From Orientallactaga sibirica (taxonomy: Eukaryota; Chordata; Mammalia; Rodentia; Dipodidae), in assembly GCA_036365145.1 (NCBI GenBank), contig JAEOAD010000031.1, forward strand, positions 6,234,001 through 6,298,000: DNA of 64,000 nucleotides, in the 5' to 3' direction. This document shows positions 1-11,355 of this stretch, one piece after another. Numbering within the stretch: position 1 is the stretch's first letter; each line of letters opens with the position of its first letter. Position numbers and translations under genes: made by a program. Below the pieces are notes generated by a model. The model ran no database searches. It was not told where the DNA came from and saw only the letters and a list, made by a program, of their open reading frames with translations.

Positions 1-401
1 TGAAACTTCATCTATTTTTTTACATTTTTAATATATTTTATTTTATATATTTATTTATTTGAGAGAGAGAGAGAGAGAATGGGTGCCCCAGGGCCTCCAG
101 CCACTGCAAACAAACTCCAGACACATGCACTTCATCTTCTTTTTTGTTTGGGGGGGGTTTGAGGTGGGGTCTCACTCTAGCCCAGGCTGACCTGGAATTC
201 ACTATGCAGTCTCAGGGTGGCCTCGAACTCTCGGCAATCCTCCTACTTCTGCCTCCCAAGTGCTGGGATTAAAAGTGTGTGCCACCACACCTAGTTCACA
301 TGTGCTTCTTGCATCTGGCTTACATGGGTCCTGGGGAATCAAACAGGGATCCTTTGGCTTTGTAGGCAAACACATTAACTGCTAAGCCATTTTCTCCAGC
401 A
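1..401 (-). repeat. DIP SINE split by a nested B1
   Basis: A minus-strand DIP element runs from its A/T-rich and GA-rich tail (1-80) to its tRNA-like head (ending ctccagc near 401). It is interrupted at about 140-297 by a minus-strand B1. Short similar sequences flank the B1 (acatgcacttc before, acatgtgcttc after), so the B1 inserted into the older DIP. The block lies in the last AP3S2 intron. Confidence 0.85.
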
Positions 402-454
402 TGGGTCTGGGGTTTCAAACTTTTTTGGCTTTGTTTAAGCCATTTTTCCAGCCC

Positions 455-457
<3 letters not shown>

Positions 458-485
<28 letters not shown>

Positions 486-629
486 GGTTTTTCAAGGTAG
501 GGTCTCACTCTAGGTCAGGCTGACGTGGAATTCACTATGTAGTCTCAGGGTGGCCTCGAACTCACGGCGATCCTCCTACCTCTGCCTCCCGAGTGCTGGG
601 ATTAAAGGCTTGTGCCACCACGCCCAGCC
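458..629 (-). repeat. B1 SINE
   Basis: Poly(T) of about 28 nt (458-485) is followed by the reverse complement of a full B1 monomer ending cacgcccagc. It lies in the AP3S2 intron. Confidence 0.9.
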
Positions 630-750
630 CATACTGGGTGATAGGGATCCAACTCAAGTTCTCTCAGGCCCTCAAGTTTGTGTGGCAAGCACTCTTACCC
701 AATAAGCCATCTCCCCAGACCCGTCTGCATACTTCTTCAAAAACAAAAAC

Positions 751-900
751 AGCTGGGTGTCGTGGTGCACTCCTTTAATCCCAGCACTCGGGAGGCAGAG
801 GTAGGAGGATCACTGTGAGTTCGAGGCCACCCTGAGACTACATAGTGAATTCCACGTCAGCCTGAGCTAGAGTGAGACCCTACCTCTGGGGGAAAAAAAA
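751..900 (+). repeat. B1 SINE
   Basis: Full-length forward B1 from agctgggtgtcgtgg to an A-rich tail at 892-900. Confidence 0.9.
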
Positions 901-1160
901 GCCAAGTGTGGCCACACATGCCTGTACCCTAGTGCTGTGGGAGGCAGAGAACAAAGAATTAACTGGAGTTCCAGTCTGAACAAAAACAGCAGCTCCAGGT
1001 TCAATGAGACTCTGTTTCAAGGAAGCAATGTGGAAGAGTGATGGAGGAAAATGTTCTCCGTAGGACTCCCTGCATGTGCACACATGCATCTATGCACACA
1101 CATGTGCATACACTATACATATATACCACAGCACATATATTACACACATACCCCCCCCCA
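901..1160 (+). repeat. B4-type SINE remnant
   Basis: This matches the 3' half of rodent B4/RSINE-like elements: a B1-derived part (catgcctgtaccctagtgc), a caggttcaatgagac block, then an alternating CA/TG-rich tail with many cacacatg words. A more complete copy is at 8866-9205. Family assigned from memory. Confidence 0.6.
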
Positions 1161-1230
1161 AAAAAAAACCCAAAAAGTTAAGTAGATGACACTGAGAAAG
1201 TGTCTCACACTCATCTCTCATTTCTCCCAG

Positions 1231-1359
1231 GGTGGTCTTTCAGCAGCCCCTGCACGGGCTGTGTCTGCTGTGAAGAACATCAATCTGCCTGAGATTCCAC
1301 GCAACATCAACATTGGCGACCTCAACATCAAAGTCCCCAACCTGTCCCAGTTTGTGTGA
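1231..1359 (+). CDS. AP3S2: AP3S2 terminal coding exon (AP-3 complex subunit sigma-2), partial gene
   Basis: This is the last exon of the gene for sigma-3B, the small subunit of the AP-3 adaptor complex, which sorts cargo from endosomes to lysosomes and related organelles. A polypyrimidine tract and AG (1221-1230) precede the open frame at 1231. The frame encodes 43 codons minus the stop and ends in TGA at 1357-1359. The peptide begins GGLSAAPARAV and ends NIKVPNLSQFV, which I recognise as the vertebrate AP3S2 C-terminus; the paralogue AP3S1 differs in this tail. The upstream exons, which carry the conserved longin-like sigma domain, lie left of the window. AP3S2 is immediately upstream of ANPEP on the same strand, as in human, which supports the call. 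No disruption is visible. Confidence 0.95.
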   Translation, partial: GGLSAAPARAVSAVKNINLPEIPRNINIGDLNIKVPNLSQFV

Positions 1360-2986
1360 AGGTGGAGAACTGGGCTGAACTGGAGTCTTTAGGACAACCG
1401 AAGCCAGTCACATCCAGAACCAGAACCCATTTGAGCCTTAGAAGAGTCACACCTCAGGACCCTGAACCTTAGTCTGAGAAGACTGGTTGGCTGGAGTGGG
1501 AAGGAGGTCAAGTGCACACTGCTGGGGCATGCTCAGTTCTCCCTCAGGCAGTCCTGCTGCTTTCTGATACACATGGCCACTGTACACATCAGTGGGCCCT
1601 GCCTTCCTCAGAAGGAAGTCAGCACACCTAAACCGCCTGTTCCTTTACTTTCCCCAACATTGTCACCACTAGGGGTTGGGGACTGTGTGGAGCAGGCCAC
1701 CTGAACCCAAGGCCCCACAGCTGGGAGTAGACATATTTTCTGACCTCCCTCCATAGCACCACAGGCTTCAGATCTCCTGTAGCACTTGCTTATGGCACAA
1801 AGCCATAGAGAGGCCAGCCCGTTGCTGTGGAGGTATGGCAAGTAATGGTGGGGTTTATGCTAGCTCTGTTAGGATCATCACGATCTTTCTGTATAGCCAA
1901 GCTTTTTGGTCACCACTTGATACAGAGCACATTTCCCCCACTGGCATAATCCCACTTCGTTGTCAGAGGTGTCTGTGTGCAGGACACTTTCAAATCATAT
2001 GCTGGGTGCTCACTACCACATCTGCCAGTAGATCGGTCACCCCCACTCCAGATGAGAGGCCCATGACTGTAGAAGATTGACCACGTGTGGACCATCCCAG
2101 ACTTATGACTCTTCCCAAGTTGAAAATACACTCTCCTCCCGGAAGCAGAAGGCTTGGTTGCTGTGTTGTGAATGAGATCCCCTACTTCAGCAGAAAACCC
2201 ACTGGTCAGTCCCCGCTTCTGGATACTGAGATCCTGACCTGGGGCATGGTGTGGGCCTGGGCCAGCAGCATGCTGGCAGAGACTGGAGCAGTGCTGTGTC
2301 TTCTCCCTCTCTGAGCTCAGCAGTGGGCACACCAGGTTCCCTCAGGTAACATTCTTCTAGGGCTTTGGAGGCCTGTAAATGTTTACATGTGCTGAGTCTG
2401 TCTTCCTATGGATAATCTGCAGCTAATGCTGCTGCTGAGACCAGCCTCTTGCCCCATGCTGTCAGCTAGGTTTCAAGGACGGCAGTGAGGGAGCTACTTC
2501 ACCTTCATAGGCGACTCTCCAACCCAGGAGCCTCTCCCACCTGCTGGCCGGGCACCCAGTCTATTTCCCATGGCTTCCTACAGTGCTGACGGTGCCCAGA
2601 AGGACCATGTGTCAGGCCCCAGCATGTTTTCATTTCAAACAGTGCTTCCTGTACTTTGTGCCCATTGCTTTTTCCCTGCTTTGTCCTTGCTTTTTCAGTA
2701 CCTCAGTGATGGGCAGTTGACCAGGAAGGTGGGAAGAGTGAGTTGGAGAATTGGAGGTGACTAGATCTGATGCCAAAACCCTAATATGCCAATCTCCTGA
2801 ACCTTTTATTTATTTATTTGCTTGTGTGGGGTGTGGTGGGTAGCCATAGTACATTCACCCCTTTCATACTTACTGCGTGTGAAATAGGAATGGAAGAAGA
2901 AACCAATATTTGTGTCTATTGTAAGGTGACATGAACGAGATCCTTTGACAATCCTTGTCACAAACATTTCTTTTATAACAACCCCC
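1360..2986 (+). other. AP3S2: AP3S2 3' UTR and flanking unique sequence
   Basis: There is no interspersed repeat for about 1.6 kb after the AP3S2 stop, consistent with a long 3' UTR. I found no AATAAA between the stop and the first SINE at 2987. The first plain AATAAA outside an obvious SINE is at 4300-4305, so the transcript end is undetermined. Short ORFs here look like chance. Confidence 0.5.
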
Positions 2987-3347
2987 CCCCTTTTTTTTTA
3001 GGCAGGGTCTCACTCTAACCCAGGTTGACCTGGAATTGACTCTGTAGTTCCAGGCTGGCCTTAAACTCACAGCAGTTGTACTACCTCTGCCTCCTGAGTG
3101 CTGGGAATAAAGGCGTGCGCCACCACACACACCTGACTGATTTTAAAAATATTTATTTATTTATTTATTTATTTGCAAGGAGAGAGAGAGGGAAAAAAGG
3201 GTGTTCCAGGCCTCTTACTGCTGCAAAAGGAACTCCAGACACATGTGCCACTTTGTGCATCTGGTTTTACATGGATACTGGAAAATCGAATCCAGGTCAT
3301 CAGGCTTTGCAAGCAATCACCTTAACCACTGAGCAATCTCCAGCCCT
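2987..3347 (-). repeat. B1 plus DIP pair inside one target-site duplication
   Basis: A minus-strand B1 (2990-3135) abuts a minus-strand DIP (3147-3346). The pair is bracketed by tcacaaacattt at about 2958-2969 and again at about 3349-3360. The simplest reading is that the DIP inserted first and the B1 then inserted into its A-rich tail. Confidence 0.8.
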
Positions 3348-3474
3348 ATCACAAACATTTTAAACCCCATTTTACTGACAAAATAGACTAAAAAAGATCA
3401 AGTCACCTGCTTTGAAAATTGCCTGCTTGACTCCAAAGTCCTTTTTACTCATTGCTTAAAATGGCTTCTCCCTA

Positions 3475-3641
3475 GCCGGGCGTGGTGGCGCACGCCTTTA
3501 ATCCTAGCACTCGGGAGGCAGAGGTAGGAGGATTGCCGTGAGTTCGAGGCCAGCCTGAGAATACAGAGTGAATTCCAGGTCAGCCTGGGCTAGAGCGAAA
3601 ACCCTACCTCGAAAAACCAAAAAAAAAAAAAAAAAAAAAAA
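3475..3641 (+). repeat. B1 SINE with clear target-site duplication
   Basis: Full B1 with a long A tail, flanked on both sides by aatggcttctccc. Low divergence from the other B1 copies here suggests a young insertion. Confidence 0.92.
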
Positions 3642-4483
3642 ATGGCTTCTCCCATTTTATCAGCTTCTTTTATAAATTATAGGTAAACTGAATTTCAAAG
3701 GGATTAAGCAATTTCTAACAAACTGCTATCAGAGGTTAGGTTTTATAAGGTAGCCAATAACCTATCACAAACTAAAAGTTGGGAAGGCCCTCTAGGTCCT
3801 TTCAGTTAGCTGCCCAAGCTAAAGTCCACTCATAGTACTAAGTGTTGAGTTGAGGGTCAGAAAGCTAGAGCCAGGTCACTATTCTTGAGTTCATTTGTTG
3901 TGTGGCTGAATGTTTTACTGCAGGATACTCAAAAGTACTGGATTTCCTGAGGTAGTCTGGATTTCACTTGTGTCTGCCTGCTACAAACCTTGTGCTTCCC
4001 CCAAATCACTGATTAGCCCCATCTGTTACAAAAGTGAGCATCTGGAACAATTAATTGATTGACTGTTAATGACTTGAGGTTGCCTAAAAGTCCAGATAGT
4101 TTGCTGTCAACAAAGCCATAAACCAAAACCTATCTATCTTTAATCTCCCCCCTTTTCCTCCCTCCCCACTTTGTTATTTTGAGACAGGATCTCATTTTGT
4201 TACTCAGGCTGGCCTCAAATAATCCTACCTTGCAGCCTCCCAAGTGTTAGTTCTATAGGTATATGTACCACAACTAGCACTTTTTTGTTTGTTTATTTGA
4301 ATAAAGAAGAGATCCTCATTGGTCTGCTTTAGACCAACTGCTGCTAAGATATTTATGCAGCCAGGATCTGGGTTTGAATTTGCTTTGGGAACCCCTGGCC
4401 CTGTGATTTACATTGAAGCTTTCCTAAAGTGGTGTGGAATATGAAATTTTTAGAGCTTACTGCCACTAATTAAAATCTGGAGA
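3642..4483. other. Intergenic or 3' UTR sequence with one old B1
   Basis: Mostly unique sequence. A diverged minus-strand B1 remnant lies at about 4165-4278 (gagacaggatctcattttg...cacaactag). AATAAA occurs at 4300-4305, a possible distal AP3S2 poly(A) signal. No gene seen. Confidence 0.5.
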
Positions 4484-4642
4484 GCCAGGAATGGTGGCAC
4501 ATGCCTTTAATCCCAGCACTTGAGAGTCTGAGGTAGGAGGATTGTTATGAGTTCAAGGCCAGCCTGAGACTACATAGTGAATTCCAGATCAGCCTGGGCT
4601 AGCGAGACCCTACCTTGAAAAACCAAAAATAAATAAATAAAA
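4484..4642 (+). repeat. B1 SINE
   Basis: Full-length B1 with tail aaaaaccaaaaataaataaa. It is flanked by near-identical atctggag/atctggaat words. Confidence 0.9.
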
Positions 4643-5009
4643 GATCTGGAATGTTCCCATTGCATATCTTATAATCTTACATATCCAGGCCCTGTTCCTG
4701 ACCAGGGCCAAGCTCAATTCTAGGCTCTGTTTTCTCCATTGTCTCCCCTAACGGTGCTTTTGTTGGGATATGGGGACTCTGACTGGCAGTTTGTGACCTT
4801 TCTATATGGACAATTTAAAGGACAGTAGCCTGCTTCCCAACCTTCACTGACCATGGCCCTATGTATAGACACTTACTTAGGCCTCTGCCACATGCACATG
4901 CAACTTAGTGATCCTCTCTGGCCTCAGTTTCAGAAAAGAAACCAAGTCCTTTAAATCTGGTCTTTTTATAGGGGGCTTTCCTTAGTATGACAATCTGTCT
5001 GTGACTTTT

Positions 5010-5156
5010 GGTTTGGTTTGGTTTTTCAAGGTAGTGTCTCACTCCAGCCCAGGCTGACCTGAAATTCATTATGTGTGTCTTAGGGAGGCCTCAAACTCAC
5101 AGTAAGCCACCTCTGCCTCCTGAGGGACTAAAGGCATGCACCACTACGTCCAGCTG
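5010..5156 (-). repeat. B1 SINE
   Basis: Reverse B1 starting with a ggtttggtttttcaaggtag tail and ending at ctacgtccagct. It has a small internal deletion in the agtgctgggat segment. Confidence 0.85.
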
Positions 5157-5333
5157 ACTTTTTTTATTTGAAGAGAATGAGAGGGAATATACTTAGGGTG
5201 ACTGGACACTTGAAATTTAAAAAGGCAGGAAAGTCTGCACATGACAGAAATCAAAGATGATCTGACTTATCTCTTGCCTAGTTCCCTAGACCTGTTTTTT
5301 CTGGAAGGGAGGTCTTTCCTAGGATTTAAACAT

Positions 5334-5770
5334 TGTGGTTGGTCAAGTTCAGCCCCTGGAACTTGGCACCAGGGCTAACCTCTTCCTGAGACAGCCCCTA
5401 GGCCTAACCAACCAGCTGTCCTGGTTCACCTGAGCTGGAAGACAGCCCACCACTATAAGACCCTTTGCAAGGGGAGGACAGGCTGTGGGTGAGTTTGTTC
5501 CTCCGCTGGGCCTGGGCTGGCTTGACCTAGGCCCAGCCAGGTTGAGCCAAAGAGAGGGCTCTCTAGTTCTTATTTTCCACATGGGTTCTTTATCCCCTTC
5601 AGCCCCCCCACATGGCAGGAACTCCTTGAACTTTCTCTTCTCTCTTTTCTTTCCACGGTTTTTCTAGGCTCTCCACATGGGATCTCTAGCCACGTGGGTG
5701 CCTTTCCTTGGCTCTGTACTCCCCACAATAAATATAATAATTTAATATCCTTCTCAGTCTTTATTCAATT
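5334..5770 (+). mobile_element. Solitary LTR-like element
   Basis: A block lacking SINE homology has the order of a retroviral LTR. It starts tgtggttggtcaagttc, has a TATA-like cactataagac (about 5452), a C/T-rich middle, then AATAAA (5728-5733) followed by a T-rich segment. No coding sequence or second LTR is adjacent. I could not identify target-site repeats, so the ends are approximate and the family is unassigned. Confidence 0.45.
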
Positions 5771-5789
5771 ATTTGATTAAAAATTAGAA

Positions 5790-5957
5790 ACAAGCCGGGT
5801 GTGGTGGCGCACGCCTTTAATCCCAGCACTCGGGAGGCAGAGGTAGGAGGATCGCCATGAGTTCAAGCCCACCCTGAGACTACATAGTGAATTCCAGGTC
5901 AGCCTGGGCCAGAGTGAAACCCTACCTCGAAAAACCAAAAAAAAAAAAAAAAAAAAT
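5790..5957 (+). repeat. B1 SINE with target-site duplication
   Basis: A near-consensus B1 with A-rich tail is flanked by aaattagaaacaa on both sides. It inserted just 3' of the LTR-like block. Confidence 0.92.
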
Positions 5958-6023
5958 TAGAAACAAACCTAGGGTTTGGGGTTCAAGGACTTTCCTGGAT
6001 CCCAAACACCCCATTACAAGAGA

Positions 6024-6183
6024 CTGGGAATGGGCGTAAGAGAGCCACTTGCCACTGCTGACAAATTCCAGGTGCATGCACCACTTTGTGCACCTGGCTT
6101 TACATGTCTACTGGGGAACAGAACCCAGGCCATCAAGCTTTGCAAGTAAGCGCCTTTAATAGCTAAGCCATCTCTCCAGCCCT
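6024..6183 (-). repeat. DIP SINE, tail-truncated
   Basis: Reverse DIP core and head (aaattccaggtgcatgc...ccatctctccagccc) without the GA/A-rich tail. Confidence 0.85.
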
Positions 6184-6237
6184 GTCCATGACTTTCTAAA
6201 GAAGGTGCAGTGATTGGTATGTAAAACTGAAGAACAG

Positions 6238-6712
6238 AGGGCTTGCACAATGGCTTGGTGGGTAAAAGTGTTTACTATGCAATCATAAGGCCCTGAGTTT
6301 GATTCCTAGCATCCATATGGTGGTGGTGCACACCTTGAATCCCAGCACTCAGGAGACCAAGGTAGGATCGCTTCGAGTTTGAAGCCAGCCTGAGACTACA
6401 TAGTGAATTCCAGGTCAGCTTGGGCTAGAGTGAAGTCCTACTTCAAAAAAAAAAAAAAAAAAAAAAAAATCCATATGTAGCCATACATATTTGTAACCCC
6501 AGTCCTTTGGGTCTCTCTAGTCAGCAGATCTGAAAAAAAAAAGCCAGGTCTGTGTTTAGTGACTCAGTTTCAAGGAAACAATGTGAAAAAGCAATAGAGG
6601 ACACCCAGTGTTCTCTGGCCTCTGCATGGGGTGTGCATATCTGCACACATACGCACATACACTGTACATATATACACAACACATACTATACACACACACA
6701 CCTCAAAAGATC
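6238..6712 (+). repeat. B4 SINE split by a B1
   Basis: The ID-like head (gcttgcacaatggcttgg...gattcctagc) and the B4 tail with cacacatacgcacata words are separated by a B1 at about 6318-6468. The word atccatatg is duplicated at both edges of the B1, so the B4 pre-dates it. Confidence 0.8.
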
Positions 6713-7077
6713 ACAAGAAGGGTCTCATCCAAGCTTATTAGTAGCAGCTGGGATAGAGCATGAGAGACCCACCCAGAGCAGTGTTCTAGGCAAACACCCC
6801 ATTCACTGACATGTCACAGAGTGAGCCCACCTCGCTGTGTGGAAAGTTGGGATGGGGCCCATGTAGGCGCAGATCCAGCATTGCTGACGTTCACAGGTTG
6901 TTGATGGCTGCCCTCGAGGTCAGTGCTTTTATCCTTGCAAGCACCTAGAAGTTCTCCATCAGCAGCGTTCTGGCAGAAGTGCTTGACAGGGAACCAGCTC
7001 CGTTAAAGGGTTAATCCTTTCCAAAATAGTTCTTTCCAATTTTAATCTTCCCTTTCAAAAAGGTAATATATTTATGT
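6713..7077. other. Unique intergenic sequence
   Basis: No repeat or gene recognised. Confidence 0.5.
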
Positions 7078-7189
7078 AGTTACAGTAGGGTTTCACTCTA
7101 GCCCAGGCTGCCTGGAATTCACTCTGCAGTCTCAGGGTGGCCTCAAACTCACAATGATCCTCCTACCTCTGTGGGGATTAAAGGTTTTT

Positions 7190-7229
<40 letters not shown>

Positions 7230-7416
7230 TTGAGAAAGAGGCAGAGAGAAAGAGAGAATTGGCGCACCAGAGCCTCCAGCCACTACAAATAAACTCCAGA
7301 TGCATGCGCCACCTTGTGCATCTGGCTTACATAGGTACTGGGAAATCCAGCCTCGAACCGGGGTCCTTAGGCTTCACAGGCAAGTGCTTAACTGCCAAGC
7401 CATCTCTCCAGCCCTG
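7078..7416 (-). repeat. B1 remnant followed by DIP SINE
   Basis: A shortened minus-strand B1 (about 7080-7188) is followed by about 30 T residues and a complete minus-strand DIP ending ccatctctccagccc at 7415. Confidence 0.88.
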
Positions 7417-7446
7417 TAGTTCAAATTTTAAGAAAAGGTTATTCAG

Positions 7447-7655
7447 GGGCTGGAGAGATGGCTTTGTGGTTAAAGCACTTGCTTACAAAGCCAAAGGACC
7501 TCAGTTCAATTCCCCAGGACCCACATAAGCCAGATGCATAAGATGGTGTGTGCATCTGGAGTTTATTTGCAGTGGCAGCCTGGTGCTCCCATTCTCTCTG
7601 TCTTCCTCTGCCTCGTTCTCTCTCGCAAATAAATAAAAACAAAATATTCAAAAAA
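7447..7655 (+). repeat. DIP SINE with target-site duplication
   Basis: Near-complete forward DIP from ggggctggagagatgg to aaataaataaaaac. It is flanked by aaaaggttattc and aaaaggctattc. Confidence 0.92.
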
Positions 7656-8865
7656 AGGAAAAGGCTATTCGGCACAAAACTCCAGCCTGTTCTCCAGTCA
7701 GATTGCCCTCCCTTATAGCAATGAGTGTTTGCAATTTAAAGGACTAAGAAATAAACATCCAGGGTCTGCATTACAAAAATTGAGGATATAGCTTCCTATT
7801 CAGTGTGACACTGATGGTTGGCCTCACCATTCCCCACAGCCCACTGTGTGGTTTTTCACATATCCTAAGTGGCAGTCATACCCCTAGACAAGAGGAGAGC
7901 CACTCCACTGTGTGGCTGTAAGTGGTCTACTTTCTCCTACACCCTAAACCCCTAAAGGGCAGGGTTCAGGGTCGGTCTCTTGTCCAGTGCTGACTCCAGG
8001 TCCTCTGAACAGTCTATCCTGCTTGATAAAAGAATACTGGACGAGAGATGGCCAAAGCAGGTGGAACTTTATCTTTCTGGTCCCTTGGAGCCTGTGCTCG
8101 CTAGGGCACTGTGCTCAGCTCGTCGGGAAGGAGAGCCAGGGTGGTGGCATGTGAGCAGGTTCTTACTAGGGTGGCAGTTATTTAAGTGAGACCAGGACCT
8201 TCTGAAGCTCAGTGCTTTCCACCAGAAGAGGGCATCCCACTGAAGCCCTCACCACTCAGAAATGTCCTCAGGTGAGAACCTACCGAAGGCGAAGGTGCAT
8301 AAGCTACAGAAGGTCAGAGCAGCGCAGCTATCCGTCATGGTCCTGCGAACAGATGGGGCTGCGCTGGCGACCATGGCCCAGCATTAGGAGACAACCATGC
8401 TGCTTCTCACTCGACCCAGCAAACTGCCTCTGCTAAAGGACAGTTTCTGTGGAATACGCACTGTTTTCACACTGTGGTGAAAAGCTTGAAGTCCAGACCA
8501 TCTGTATTTACCAACAAGCAGGCAGGCACCTGCCACCAAATTGGAGATCCTGGTTCAGGGAGCAAGGTGGCCACCAGTGGTATGCTGGCCTTGCTATCAG
8601 GACACCTGCCTTTGCATAGGTGACAGAGGGCAGACCCACAGGCCACTGCAGCTTGGGGCTTCTGCACCTGTGTTCCATTCAGCTGTTTGGGGAGCATTTT
8701 TCTGCCGAGGAACTTTCTCCCTGCGCTGTTTGTCTCTTTCCACTCCTTGGGCCTGACTTGTCCATAGGACCTGCTGTCCTGTCCAGAAGCTATTTAAAGT
8801 CCATGATGGTGTCACAGGGTTGAAAGGAAATCCTAATAGGAATAGTGCATAAGAAAGCACTTTCT
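7656..8865. other. Unique intergenic sequence
   Basis: About 1.2 kb without recognisable repeats. Several ORFs of 60-90 codons overlap in different frames with no coding signature I recognise. No gene called. Confidence 0.5.
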
Positions 8866-9205
8866 AGGAGGCGGGGGGAGATGTCTCAGAGGCTAAGAGC
8901 GCTTGCTGTGCAAGATAAGGACCTGAGTTTGATTCCCAGCACCCAGGTCAAAGGCCAGGCATGGCTGTGCAGGCTTGTGAGCCCAGAGCTGGGGTGTGGG
9001 GAACAAGAGGATCGCTGGAACTCCCTGGTCAGCCAGTCTGGTCTAAAGACCAGCAAGTTCCAGGTTCAGTGAGAGACCCTGTCTCAGAGAAATAAGGCAG
9101 AAGAGTGGTAGAAAATGTCCTATGTCTTCTGTGGTCTCTGCACATGTGCACACAAGCATGTGCATTTGCACACACATGTGCATATAACACACACCAAAAA
9201 AAACA
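8866..9205 (+). repeat. B4 SINE, near complete
   Basis: It has an ID-like head (gagatgtctcagaggctaag...gattcccagcaccc), a B1-like middle, the conserved caggttcagtgagagaccctg block and a cacatgtgcaca-rich tail. This is the most complete B4 in the window. Confidence 0.75.
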
Positions 9206-10167
9206 CTTTATAGACTAAAGCTCTGAATAATACATAAATTTGGTTTGAGTCCTGGCTTGCCCAGATGTATGATTTTGGACGATACACTTGTTGTCATCTA
9301 CAAAATGGGAATAAAACTGCTCCTGCATTGCAAACCATAGTCCCAAGCTAGAAACGGCACTTACTCAAGGGAAGGAGAAAAGCACAGAACCAAGCTTGCC
9401 AGGCCACAGGTGTAAAAGCGTCTCTGTAACACCATGCTGGCACTGCCTACACTGGACTTAAGAGCCACAGACATGCTGGTCTGTCCCACAGGGGTAGGCT
9501 CCTTGCAGACACCTTTGATTGGTGATCGGGTCCTGGGCCAAGCCTGGTGGCCAGAAAGCAGAGGGAGCCTGGCCTGGAGCTCATGTTGTGGGGAGGCTGG
9601 AAGAGGCAGGACACTGTCACTATAGCCTGCAGAAGGTGGCCGTGAGCATTCAGCCTTCATCCAGAATGCTCATGCTCAGCTGATGGAGCTCACTGGAGTC
9701 AGCATGTGCTGGCCCTGTGATGCAGAGGCCAAACGAGTGCACGGCTCTCAAAAGATGTGGAAAAAGTGACAAGAGCATTATGCATGCTCTCCAAAGCCTG
9801 GGACAAAGCATAAGGCCCATCCACAGTGAATGTCCCTGGAGAACTGGAAGGCATGCTACGAGCCTACAGCAGCCTGTCTCAGTCCAACAACACTGAGCCC
9901 AAGCTGCATGCGCACAGGCCTGGCAAGAAGTGCTGTTTCATTTATTCCAGCCTTGAAAACAGGCCTGATGAAATTCTGGTACCAGATGTCAGGGGGAAGG
10001 GTGCCTCTTAGAAGGTGGAGACAGTGGAGCTCCTGCCAGTGGGAGAGCTCACTGGCTTCATTTGCATTCTGGGTCCACTTGTGAGTTCATGTTATGAGTC
10101 TTTGCTGAGTTCTTCACTTACCATTTGCCTTTTACTCCAGGTATGCTCTACTGCAATTAAAAAAATA
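9206..10167. other. Unique intergenic sequence
   Basis: No repeat or gene recognised. The longest ORF (about 99 codons, minus strand near 9361-9660) has no recognisable family features. Confidence 0.5.
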
Positions 10168-10835
10168 ATAAGCCGGGCGTGGTGGCACACGCCTTTAATC
10201 CCAGCACTTGGGAGGCAGAGGTAGGAGGATTGCCATGAGTTCGAGGCCACCCTGAGACTAATTCCAGGTCAACCTGGACCAGAGTGAAACCCTACCTCGA
10301 AAAAAAAAAATAATAATAATAACAAGAGCCTGGTGTAGTGGTGCATGCCTTTGTTCCCAGCACTCGGGAGGCAGAGGTAGGAGGATCGCTGTGAGTTCAA
10401 GGCCACCCTGAGACTGCATAGTGAATTCCCCATCAGCCTGGGCTATAGTGATACTCTACCTCAGAAAACCAAAAAATATATATATAATAAATAAATAACA
10501 AGGGCTAGAGAGATGGCTTAGTACTAAGGTGCATGCCTGCAAAGCCAAAGGACCCAGGTTTGATTCTCCAGGTCCCACGTAAGCCAGGTGCACATGGTGG
10601 CACATGCATCTAGAGTTTGTTTGCAGTGGCTAGAGGTCCAGGCATGCCCATTCTCTCTCTAATAAATAAATAAAACAAAATATTTTAAAAAATAATAACA
10701 GCCAAATATGGTGTTACATACCTATAATCCCAGCTCTCAGGAAGCTGTGGTAGAAAAATCACCATGAATGTGAGGCCAGCTTGTGGCTACAGCGTGAGTT
10801 CTATGTCAGCCTGGACTAGAGTGAGACTCTGCAGC
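10168..10835 (+). repeat. SINE array: B1, B1, DIP, old B1
   Basis: Four forward elements follow one another: B1 (about 10168-10322, with an aat-repeat tail), B1 (about 10326-10480), DIP (about 10499-10690) and a diverged B1 (about 10700-10835). Each successive element sits in or next to the A-rich tail of the preceding one. Confidence 0.85.
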
Positions 10836-10842
10836 TGCAGCT

Positions 10843-10962
10843 GGGATCAAGCCTGGCTAGTGGTGTGAGCTGAAGAAATTTTAAGTCCTGATATCATTGT
10901 TACTGTTGTCTTGTCACTGTTACCTCTCCCACCCACCACCCCACTGCGCCATTCTCAGGAGG
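10843..10962 (+). repeat. Direct repeat copy 1 (about 120 bp)
   Basis: The sequence from agctgggatcaagcctggct to ccattctcaggag recurs with roughly ten small differences at 11960-12084. It does not resemble B1, DIP, B4 or ID. It is either a local duplication or an unrecognised repeat family. Confidence 0.75.
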
Positions 10963-10967
10963 CAAAC

Positions 10968-11140
10968 ACAAAAAATCAGCCAGGTATGGTGGTGCACATC
11001 TGTAATCCCAGCACTCAGGAGGCAGAGGCAGAGGCAGAAGCAGGAGAATTGCTACAAGTTCGAGACCAGCATGATCTACAAAGCAAGTCCCACCCAAACA
11101 GAATTATATAGTGAGACCAACTCAAGACAAAACATACAGG
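10968..11140 (+). repeat. B1-derived SINE, diverged
   Basis: Its cagccaggtatggtggtgc head and cagcactcaggaggcagagg are B1-like. The second half (gagaccagcatgatctacaaagc) resembles older proto-B1/B4-type copies. Confidence 0.65.
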
Positions 11141-11194
11141 TTTATGATATACAGGTTTATGGGGGGGGGGATTAATGCTTAAGAAGCACCTGGG

Positions 11195-11335
11195 TATGGG
11201 GAGGGGAGCGGAGATGGCTCAGCAGTTAAAGACACTTGCAAAGGGTTCAATTCCCAAGCCATGTATGTAAACCAGATGTAAAAAATGGCACAAGTGTCTT
11301 ACATTAGTTTGCAGTAACCAGAGTCCCTGAAACAC
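11195..11335 (+). repeat. Old DIP-like SINE
   Basis: Diverged head (gcggagatggctcagcagtt), B-box (gggttcaattccc) and core (aaccagatgta...agtttgcagtaaccagag). No A-rich tail is left. Confidence 0.65.
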
Positions 11336-11355
11336 ACACATGCACATTTGCAAAT

